Part shown: positions 1 to 5,240 of the stretch, piece by piece
How positions within the stretch are numbered: position 1 is the first letter of the stretch
Layout: each line of letters starts with the position of its first letter
Assembly (NCBI GenBank): GCA_937891045.1
Contig: CALBEV010000140.1
Location: 1 to 5,240 of the forward strand
Origin: an uncultured Burkholderiales bacterium
Lineage (GTDB): Bacteria; Pseudomonadota; Gammaproteobacteria; Burkholderiales; Burkholderiaceae
Reading direction: 5' to 3'
DNA length: 5,240 nucleotides
Translations under genes and position numbers: made by a program
The notes under the pieces: model-generated
The model's database searches: none
Told to the model about the DNA's origin: nothing
What the model saw: only the letters and a program-made list of their open reading frames with translations

Positions 1-2
1 CC

Positions 3-518
<516 letters not shown>

Positions 519-600
519 GATTGTTTGTTGAGCGCCTTCGAGTGACCCTCCTGGGCGGTGAACGTCAACTGTATTGAAGTGGCGCTTTGCGGAGGAAAAA

Positions 601-786
601 ATGTCGGACCTGAAGGCTCCGACCTACGAAAACCAACCACCTCTGCCCTCGCCTCTCGTAGGTCGGTGCCTTCAGGTCCGACGAGGTTCGTTCAAACCCC
701 GCTGCCCGCCGATCGCGCCATATACGCAACGCCCTTTCTATGTTAAAAATCTGACCACCACTGCTTGGGTGATTTGCGGTGGCTGA
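601..786 (+). CDS. Doubtful 61-residue ORF reading through the REP doublet
   Basis: An ATG at 601 follows a near-ideal Shine-Dalgarno (GGAGG, 591-595) with five A residues between them, and stays open for 61 codons to TGA at 784-786. The product begins MSDLKAPTYENQPPLPS and has no recognisable domain. Residues 2 to about 27 are simply the translation of the inverted repeat, and the remainder does not show the G/C-ending codon bias of the neighbouring genes. It is probably not a real protein. Possible explanations are a chance match, a small leader peptide, or the remnant start of a gene interrupted by REP insertion. It is listed only because the start signal is unusually good. Confidence 0.15.
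   Translation: MSDLKAPTYENQPPLPSPLVGRCLQVRRGSFKPRCPPIAPYTQRPFYVKNLTTTAWVICGG
603..682. repeat. REP doublet: inverted pair of REP-like elements (REPIN/BIME-like)
   Basis: Bases 603-629 and 656-682 are reverse complements over 27 bp with a single mismatch (T618 against T667), separated by a 26-base spacer (630-655). Each arm is also an imperfect palindrome on its own: the left arm has TCGGA (604-608) against TCCGA (618-622), with an inner CC/GG pair around TGAA. Each arm carries the tetranucleotide GTAG beside the small hairpin, at 658-661 on the plus strand and at 624-627 on the minus strand (CTAC on plus). GTAG next to a short imperfect palindrome is the known signature of REP elements mobilised by REP-associated tyrosine transposases (RAYT). 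Two in inverted orientation form a BIME or REPIN. As RNA the pair would fold into one long hairpin that could protect the 3' end of the metH message or weaken read-through. No U-tract follows, so it is not a typical intrinsic terminator. No RAYT gene is in the window. Assignment to the REP class is by structure; copy number is unknown. Confidence 0.72.
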
Positions 787-835
787 CCCCTAGGCACCTG
801 GCCCGCGTGGCGATGTGCCTCTTATAAAAAAACAC

Positions 836-840
836 GGAGA
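836..840 (+). promoter_or_regulatory. Shine-Dalgarno of the acyl-CoA ligase gene
   Basis: GGAGA lies five bases before the ATG at 846. This supports that start over the downstream in-frame ATG at 861 (residue 6). Confidence 0.75.
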
Positions 841-845
841 CACAC

Positions 846-2486
846 ATGCTGCAAGGCCTGATGCAAGATCGCCCCCTGCTCATTTCTTCACTGATTCAGC
901 ACGTCGCCACATTCCACCCGGACACAGAAATCGTGTCGCGTTTGCCTGAAGGGGCGTTGCACCGCACCGATTGGCGCGGCATTTGTACCTTGTCGCGCCA
1001 AATCGCCAATGCCATGGGTGTGCTGGGTGTTCAGCCCGGTGACCGCGTGGGCACATTGGCCTGGAATTCGTACCGCCATTTGGCGCTGTACTTTGGGGTG
1101 TCCGGCAGTGGCGCGGTTTTGCACACCGTCAATCCGCGTTTGTTCCCCGAGCAAATTGACTACATCGTCAACCATGCCGAAGACCAGGTGCTGTTTTTTG
1201 ACCTGAGCTTTGCCCCCTTGGTGGCGCAACTTGCGCCTTTGCTCAAAACCGTCAAAACCTTTGTGGCGATGACCGACAAAGCCCACATGCCCGACATCGG
1301 TGTGCCCAATGTGTTGTGCTTTGACGACCTGATGGCCGCGCAAAGCACCGAATACACCTGGCCCGAATTTGACGAGCGCAGCGCCTCATCGCTGTGCTAT
1401 ACCTCAGGCACCACAGGCAACCCCAAAGGGGTGCTGTATTCGCACCGTTCCACCATGCTGCACACCTTGATGGAGATGGCCCCTGACACGTTTGGCATCA
1501 GCTCGGCTGAGACCCTGATGCTGATCGTGCCCATGTTCCATGCCAACGCTTGGGGTGCGCCGTATGCGGCGGCCATGGTGGGCTCCAAACTGGTGTTGCC
1601 AGGCCCGCACCTGGATGGCGAAAGCGTCTACAACTTGATGAAGCAAGAGCGGGTCACCTTCTCGCAAGGGGTGCCCACGGTGTGGCTGATGCTGTTCCAG
1701 TACCTCGATGCCAACCCGCACCTGGACCCCAAAGAGTTGGGGGTCAAACGCGTGGGCATTGGGGGCGCGGCGGTGGCCCGCGGCATGCTGGAGCGTTTTG
1801 AACAACAGTTCAACGCCGAGGTGGTACAAGGCTGGGGCATGACCGAAACCAGCCCGATTGGCGTGATCAGCAAACTGTTGCCCAAACATGCAGGCCTGCC
1901 CGCCGAAGAACTGATCAAGACCAAGCTCAAGCAAGGCCGAGGCGTTTGGGGTGTGGATCTGAAAATCGTGGATGAAGAGGGCCAGGCCCTGCCCTGGGAC
2001 GGCGTGGCGTTTGGTCACTTGCATGTGCGCGGCCCCTGGATTGCCAGCGGTTATTACCGTGGGGAGGGCGGCCCCGTGCTGGACGCGCAAGGCTACTTTC
2101 CCACGGGCGACGTGGCCACCATCGACCCCGATGGTTTCTTGCAATTGGTGGACCGCGCCAAGGACGTGATCAAGTCAGGCGGCGAGTGGATCTCGTCCAT
2201 CGACGTGGAAAACACCACCCAGTCGCACCCTGCCGTGGCAGAGGCGGCGGTGATTGGCGTGGCCCATCCCAAGTGGCAGGAGCGTCCATTTTTGTTGGTG
2301 GTGCGCAGGGCGGGCGCACAGGTCGAGGCCCAAGAGTTGATGGCCTATTTGTCGACGCGCATCGCCAAATGGTGGTTGCCCGATGACATCGTTTTTGTCG
2401 ACACCTTGCCCCACACGGCCACGGGCAAACTGCTCAAAACCAAATTGCGCCAACAGTACAAAGACCATCGTTTGCCCACGGCCTGA
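846..2486 (+). CDS. AMP-forming fatty acid-CoA ligase, AlkK-like
   Basis: A complete 546-residue adenylate-forming enzyme that would convert a fatty acid (or similar carboxylate), ATP and CoA to acyl-CoA, AMP and pyrophosphate in the cytoplasm, feeding beta-oxidation. Motifs seen in order: the P-loop [11 protein letters not shown] at residues 185-195, the adenine-binding GWGMTET at 329-335, YFPTGD at 417-422 (Asp422 for the ribose), the hinge region [13 protein letters not shown] at 436-448, and the C-terminal catalytic lysine in TGKLLK (Lys528). All key residues are intact. Length and sequence follow the Pseudomonas medium-chain acyl-CoA synthetase AlkK along the whole protein, including [27 protein letters not shown] (read as two adjoining blocks) and PMFHANAWG. 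The same subfamily includes long-chain ligases and the DMSP-CoA ligase DmdB, so the acyl substrate cannot be fixed. No signal peptide or membrane segment is evident. The gene stands alone, with its own Shine-Dalgarno and a 327-bp upstream gap, so it probably has its own promoter. Confidence 0.95.
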   Translation: MLQGLMQDRPLLISSLIQHVATFHPDTEIVSRLPEGALHRTDWRGICTLSRQIANAMGVLGVQPGDRVGTLAWNSYRHLALYFGVSGSGAVLHTVNPRLFPEQIDYIVNHAEDQVLFFDLSFAPLVAQLAPLLKTVKTFVAMTDKAHMPDIGVPNVLCFDDLMAAQSTEYTWPEFDERSASSLCYTSGTTGNPKGVLYSHRSTMLHTLMEMAPDTFGISSAETLMLIVPMFHANAWGAPYAAAMVGSKLVLPGPHLDGESVYNLMKQERVTFSQGVPTVWLMLFQYLDANPHLDPKELGVKRVGIGGAAVARGMLERFEQQFNAEVVQGWGMTETSPIGVISKLLPKHAGLPAEELIKTKLKQGRGVWGVDLKIVDEEGQALPWDGVAFGHLHVRGPWIASGYYRGEGGPVLDAQGYFPTGDVATIDPDGFLQLVDRAKDVIKSGGEWISSIDVENTTQSHPAVAEAAVIGVAHPKWQERPFLLVVRRAGAQVEAQELMAYLSTRIAKWWLPDDIVFVDTLPHTATGKLLKTKLRQQYKDHRLPTA

Positions 2487-2495
2487 ATTCAGCGC

Positions 2496-2540
2496 GCAGC
2501 GGCTTAGGCTTGGGGTCAGTCTTGCAGCAAGCGCCGCTGC
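2496..2540. terminator. Possible bidirectional hairpin between convergent genes
   Basis: GCAGCGGC (2496-2503) is perfectly complementary to GCCGCTGC (2533-2540). The 29-base loop contains the phosphatase stop codon and a small CTTG/CAAG hairpin (2521-2531). It spans the short gap where two convergent transcripts would meet. There is no T-tract on either strand, and the right arm lies inside the phosphatase coding sequence, so this may be chance pairing in GC-rich DNA. Confidence 0.2.
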
Positions 2541-3262
2541 AACTCGGCCAGCTCTTGGGGGCTGAGGCCAATCGCGCCGTGTAAATAGTCCTGCATGCCG
2601 CCGTGCTGTGTTTCTACCGCGTCAAAAGCCGCGTGCAAAAACTCGGGCTGCACTTGCCACAGCACCTTCATCACATGCGGGTGGCCTTGGCCTTCCAGGC
2701 GGGCATCGCGCTGGTAGAGCTGGTTGGTCAACAAATAGTCGTGTTCGATGGTGCTGCGGTCCACACCCAGCGCAGACAGCAGCAGCGCGGCGGCAAAGCC
2801 CGTGCGGTCTTTGCCTGCGGTGCAGTGGAACACCTGCGGTGTAGGCTGCTCCAGCAGGTGCTTTAAAAAACGGCCAAAGGTGCCCGCGTTGTGGTTCACA
2901 AAATCGCGGTAGGTCTCTTGCATCAGCGCCACGGTTTCTTCGGTGGTGGGCACGATGCCTTGCGCCACCAAGGCTTGCATGCGGGCGATCACGGTGGGCT
3001 CGATGGTCATCGCCAAACGCTTCACGCCGGGGATTGCATAGGGCGTGGCGGTGGATTCGGCTGCGCCGCGAAAGTCCAAGCTGTGCCCGATGCCCAAGGA
3101 CGCCAAGCGCGCCAAGTCGTCAGGTGTCAAGCCCGCCAAATGGTCTGAGCGGAACACTTGGCCTTGCCGCACACGGCGGCCATCGGCATTGCGGTACCCG
3201 CCAACATCGCGAAAGTTCGAAGCGCCTTGCAGCAGCGCAGGGGGTACCGGGGTCATGGCCAT
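2516..3262 (-). CDS. Tyrosine-protein phosphatase, PtpB/Y_phosphatase3 family
   Basis: A 248-residue cytoplasmic phosphatase with the P-loop HCTAGKDRTG at residues 146-155. Cys147 would be the nucleophile and Arg153 would bind phosphate. Lys151-Asp152 are the family's extra P-loop residues; in M. tuberculosis PtpB the matching Asp serves as general acid. The N-terminal block NFRDVGGY (16-23) followed by RSDHL (from Arg38) is also typical. Relatives act on phosphotyrosine, phosphoserine/threonine or phosphoinositides; the substrate here is unknown. No signal peptide is seen. The start is uncertain: the frame opens at a TTG (3277) with no Shine-Dalgarno, so I chose ATG 3262. ATG 3256, preceded by GGATGG-like sequence, is equally plausible, and the family core starts just after it. 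The gene is transcribed convergently with the acyl-CoA ligase (29 bp between stop codons) and divergently from the histidine kinase. A direct link to either neighbour is not shown. Confidence 0.9.
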   Translation of the reverse strand: MAMTPVPPALLQGASNFRDVGGYRNADGRRVRQGQVFRSDHLAGLTPDDLARLASLGIGHSLDFRGAAESTATPYAIPGVKRLAMTIEPTVIARMQALVAQGIVPTTEETVALMQETYRDFVNHNAGTFGRFLKHLLEQPTPQVFHCTAGKDRTGFAAALLLSALGVDRSTIEHDYLLTNQLYQRDARLEGQGHPHVMKVLWQVQPEFLHAAFDAVETQHGGMQDYLHGAIGLSPQELAELQRRLLQD

Positions 3263-3411
3263 CCAATCAGCAGTCAAATCGAAAAAATATGAGCACCATT
3301 GTCACGCGCCGCCCCGCCCCCGCCTGTTGCCGAAGGCGACAAACCCCGGGCAGCCCAAGGTGATGAACCCATCTTGCGCTCTGTTTGGCACACGGCTTGC
3401 TTGTCATGTGT
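3263..3411. promoter_or_regulatory. Divergent intergenic region, phosphatase / sensor kinase
   Basis: These 149 bp must hold the start signals for both the leftward phosphatase and the rightward kinase operon. On the minus strand an AT-rich patch (3279-3290) could contain a -10 box, but no good -35 lies at the right distance. A perfect-but-one (one G-T) 7-bp stem, TGTTGCC (3325-3331) with GGCGACA (3335-3341) around a GAA loop, sits near the middle and could be an operator or chance. Next to it the minus strand is very G-rich (about 3305-3324). No clear Shine-Dalgarno precedes the kinase start. Promoter positions are not resolved. Confidence 0.4.
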
Positions 3412-4629
3412 ATGAACCTTGCACGACTTCCTTCGCAGCCTGCCTTGAACGGCGACATGGGTGTCACCGACGCCTGGCGCGACCCTTTGGGTCTCATGTT
3501 GGCTTCCACTGGCGAGGGGGTTTTTGGGGTCGATCTGGACGGCCTGTGTGTTTTCATCAACCCGGCAGGTGCCCGCATGATCGGCATGGAGCCCGAGCAG
3601 GTGCTGGGCCAGAACATGCATGTGCTCACGCACCACTCGCATGGCGACGGGGCGCATTACCCCTTGGAGGACTGCCCGATTTACAACGCGTTTCGCCAGG
3701 GCGAGCCCTGCCGCATCGACAGCGAGGTGTTTTGGCGCGCCGATGGCAGCAGCTTTCCGGTGGAGTATTCCAGTTACCCGGTGTTTGACCAAGGCCAGGT
3801 GCGCGGCGCGGTGGTCACCTTTGTGGACATCACCGAGCGCAAACGGGCCCAAGAGGCTTTGCACCGGGCCAAGGACGAGCTTGAAGTGCGGGTTGCCGAA
3901 CGCACCCATGCCCTGGAAACCGCTTTGCAGCAGTTGCGTGAACTGGCCGCCTGGTCCGAGGCGGTGCGCGAAGAAGAGCGCACCCGCATCGCCCGCGAGG
4001 TGCACGATGAGTTGGGCAGCTTGTTGGTGGCCCTCAAGATGGATGTGAGTTGGCTGGACAAGCGCTTGTCAGAGCAAGAACAGCGGGCCGCGCTGGAAGC
4101 CCAAAGCATGCGCGAGAAGATGCGAGGCAAGTGCCAGAACATGAGCCGCTTGATCGAGAACGCGGTGGTCAATGTGGGCCGCATCATCACCGACCTGCGC
4201 CCCAGCATCTTGGACCACCAAGGCCTGTGGGGCGCTTTGGAGTGGCAGGCGCAAGAGTTTGTGCAGTCGGCCGAGCAAGAACTCAAGTGGTGCATGGAAG
4301 TCAATGAGCAACGCGTGCTGCCTGAGCCCATGGCCATGGCGGTGTTCCGCATCTTTCAAGAGATGCTGAGCAACGTGGGCCGCCACGCCCGGGCACACAC
4401 GGTGGATGTGGACATTGTGGAACGCGAGGGTTGGTTGCACCTGTCGGTGGAAGACGATGGTTGCGGTGCCTTGGCGCAGGCCTTTGAGTCGGCGCAGGCC
4501 TACGGCATCATGGGCATGCGCGAACGTGCCCGCCACTTTGGCGGTGTGATCGACATCGACAGCCAACCCGGCCGGGGCACCCGCATGCGGCTGTCCATGC
4601 CTTTGCCAGTTTTTGAGGCTGCGCCATGA
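3412..4629 (+). CDS. Soluble PAS-domain sensor histidine kinase (HisKA_3/NarX-DegS type)
   Basis: A 405-residue kinase expected to autophosphorylate on histidine and pass the phosphate to the regulator encoded next. Domains in order: a PAS domain with PAC tail (about 28-144, ending VVTFVDITERK), a charged helical linker likely forming a coiled coil (about 144-190), the HisKA_3 dimerisation domain with the phospho-acceptor in REVHDELGS (His198) and the second helix ending DLRPS (Asp261), then a HATPase_c domain with the N box EMLSNVGRHA (Asn321), VEDDGCG (Asp349) and GIMGMRERA (365-373). No membrane segment or signal peptide is seen, so it senses a cytoplasmic cue. The PAS contains a His/Cys-rich stretch (HHSH at 74-77, CPIY from Cys88) followed by FWRADGSSFPVEY. 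Start choice is weak: the frame opens at TTG 3385, with ATGs at 3406, 3412 and 3457, none with a clear Shine-Dalgarno. The core domains are unaffected. The stop overlaps the regulator's start. Confidence 0.94.
   Translation: MNLARLPSQPALNGDMGVTDAWRDPLGLMLASTGEGVFGVDLDGLCVFINPAGARMIGMEPEQVLGQNMHVLTHHSHGDGAHYPLEDCPIYNAFRQGEPCRIDSEVFWRADGSSFPVEYSSYPVFDQGQVRGAVVTFVDITERKRAQEALHRAKDELEVRVAERTHALETALQQLRELAAWSEAVREEERTRIAREVHDELGSLLVALKMDVSWLDKRLSEQEQRAALEAQSMREKMRGKCQNMSRLIENAVVNVGRIITDLRPSILDHQGLWGALEWQAQEFVQSAEQELKWCMEVNEQRVLPEPMAMAVFRIFQEMLSNVGRHARAHTVDVDIVEREGWLHLSVEDDGCGALAQAFESAQAYGIMGMRERARHFGGVIDIDSQPGRGTRMRLSMPLPVFEAAP
4615..4618 (+). promoter_or_regulatory. Shine-Dalgarno of the response regulator, inside the kinase gene
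   Basis: GAGG lies seven bases before the ATG at 4626, within the last codons of the kinase. With the ATGA overlap this fixes the regulator start and suggests translational coupling. Confidence 0.6.
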
Positions 4630-5240
4630 ACGCGACAGTGCGCGTGCTGCTGGGTGACGACCACAAGATCGTGCGTGAAGGCCTGAAGATGGTGCTGGCC
4701 GATGACCCGCACCTGCAGGTGGTGGCGGAGGCCGACACTGGCCCCGGTGTGCTGGACGAGGTGCAAAAACGGCAGGGCCTGCAGGGCATTGACGTGGTGT
4801 TGCTCGACATTGCTTTGCCGGGCATGGACGGGCTGGATGTGCTGCAAGCGCTGCGACGCGACTGGCCGGGGCTGCCCGTGCTCATGCTCAGCACCTACCC
4901 TGAAAAACAATACGCGGTGCGCTGCATTCAGCTGGGGGCCTCGGGCTATCTGAACAAAAGCACCGACCCGGATGAGCTGATGGCCGCGCTGCGCCGCGTG
5001 GCTGCAGGCGGCATGCACGTCACGCCGACCACGGCCGAGGCGCTGGCCAGTTTGGTGAGCCAAGGACGCACCAAAAGCGGGATCGAACTGCTCTCGCACC
5101 GCGAGCACCAGGTCTTTCTTTTGTTGACCCAAGGCCACACCGTGAGCGAAATTGGTGCGCAACTGAGCCTGGCCCCCAACACCGTGAGCACTTACCGTGC
5201 GCGCATCTTGGAAAAGACCGGCACCAAGAATGATGTGGAG
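4626..5240 (+). CDS. NarL/FixJ (LuxR-type) response regulator, 3' end outside window
   Basis: The frame is open from ATG 4626 to the window edge: 205 residues with no stop, probably lacking only the last few. The N-terminal receiver domain (about 5-120) has the acidic pair Asp11-Asp12, the phospho-acceptor Asp61 in LLDIALPGMDG, the switch residues Ser89/Thr90 and Tyr108, and Lys111. A linker leads to a LuxR-type helix-turn-helix (about 153-205): LSHREHQVF with Glu160, then TVSEIGAQLSLAPNTVSTYRARILEK, written here as the helix pair plus recognition helix. It is therefore a DNA-binding transcription factor activated by phosphorylation. Its partner is the kinase just upstream, since the genes overlap by four bases and HisKA_3 kinases pair with NarL-type regulators. 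The spacing from Asp61 to the helix-turn-helix and the VSTYRARILEK segment resemble UvrY/GacA and RcsB relatives. Target genes are unknown; autoregulation through the 149-bp divergent region is possible but not shown. Confidence 0.95.
   Translation, partial: MNATVRVLLGDDHKIVREGLKMVLADDPHLQVVAEADTGPGVLDEVQKRQGLQGIDVVLLDIALPGMDGLDVLQALRRDWPGLPVLMLSTYPEKQYAVRCIQLGASGYLNKSTDPDELMAALRRVAAGGMHVTPTTAEALASLVSQGRTKSGIELLSHREHQVFLLLTQGHTVSEIGAQLSLAPNTVSTYRARILEKTGTKNDVE

Larger units (their letters stand above)
519..845. other. 327-bp intergenic region between metH module and acyl-CoA ligase
   Basis: No convincing conserved gene is seen here. It holds a large inverted repeat (603-682) with a strong Shine-Dalgarno/ATG directly at its left edge (591-603), and a more AT-rich stretch from about 720 to 835 leading to the ligase start. 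In the latter, CTGACC occurs twice in the same orientation (751-756 and 783-788). CCACC (755-759) can pair with GGTGG (778-782), or a CACC within it with GGTG (768-771), so small alternative hairpins are possible. No T-tract terminator is visible after metH. No good -35/-10 pair could be assigned. TATAAA at 823-828 is too close to the ligase Shine-Dalgarno to serve as its -10 box. Confidence 0.6.

Noticed and set aside
603..682. Reading the inverted repeat as a CRISPR repeat pair or an insertion-sequence terminus
   Set aside because: There is one inverted pair and no direct-repeat array, no cas or transposase gene, and no target-site duplication that I can see. The GTAG-plus-palindrome layout fits REP elements better.
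603..690. Reading the long hairpin as a classical intrinsic terminator of metH
   Set aside because: No T-run follows the right arm on the plus strand or the left arm on the minus strand, and the stem is much longer than usual for a terminator.
823..828. TATAAA as a -10 promoter box for the ligase gene
   Set aside because: Transcription would start at about the Shine-Dalgarno (836-840), leaving no usable leader, and no -35 match lies 16-18 bp upstream.
1404..2144. 246-codon open frame on the minus strand inside the acyl-CoA ligase
   Set aside because: It lies fully antisense to a gene with all family motifs, its translation is His/Gln/Ala-rich with no domain, and such frames are expected opposite GC-rich genes with strong third-position bias.
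3275..3277. TTG start for the phosphatase
   Set aside because: It has no Shine-Dalgarno, and two ATG codons (3262, 3256) lie close downstream, just before the conserved core.
3045..3788. 247-codon plus-strand frame crossing the phosphatase, the divergent gap and the kinase
   Set aside because: It overlaps two well-supported genes in other frames and its translation is Arg/Pro/Cys-rich with no conserved motif.
3274..4005. 243-codon minus-strand frame opposite the kinase PAS region
   Set aside because: Antisense shadow of the kinase; no domain and no start signal of note.
4500..5162. 220-codon minus-strand frame opposite the kinase end and the response regulator
   Set aside because: Antisense to a regulator that has all receiver and helix-turn-helix residues; the translation is His/Gln-rich and unrecognisable.

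Overview
The window looks like ordinary chromosome from a betaproteobacterium, most likely Burkholderiales/Comamonadaceae. The reasons are a high G+C content, strongly G/C-ending codons, a methionine synthase split at the domain boundary as is common in that family, and proteins that read like Comamonadaceae housekeeping and signalling genes. This placement rests on recalled family resemblance, not on a database search.

Layout from left to right. (1) Up to base 518 is the 3' part of a plus-strand gene for the homocysteine-methyltransferase module of cobalamin-dependent methionine synthase. It ends where the full-length enzyme would continue into its folate and cobalamin domains. (2) Bases 519-845 are intergenic. 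Their main content is a near-perfect inverted repeat (27-bp arms, one mismatch) whose halves each look like a REP element with a GTAG tetranucleotide, making a REP doublet (REPIN/BIME-like). A strong ribosome-binding site and ATG sit directly against its left edge. (3) 846-2486 encodes a complete 546-residue fatty acyl-CoA ligase of the AlkK type. (4) Converging on it, with only 29 bp between the stop codons, is a minus-strand tyrosine phosphatase of the PtpB/Y_phosphatase3 type (2516-3262). (5) A 149-bp divergent region separates the phosphatase from a plus-strand two-component pair. This is a soluble PAS-HisKA_3-HATPase histidine kinase (3412-4629) and a NarL/LuxR-type response regulator (4626 to the window end, cut off a few residues before its C terminus). 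The two overlap by 4 bases (ATGA) and are almost certainly co-translated.

The kinase and regulator clearly form one phosphorelay. The other genes are probably functionally independent neighbours (methionine biosynthesis, fatty acid activation, phosphatase). I found no strong sign of a new multi-gene system. The most noteworthy items are the REP doublet and the start signal touching it, the methionine synthase half gene with no partner directly downstream, and a His/Cys-rich motif in the PAS sensor. No RNA genes, CRISPR arrays, insertion sequences or integrases are visible.
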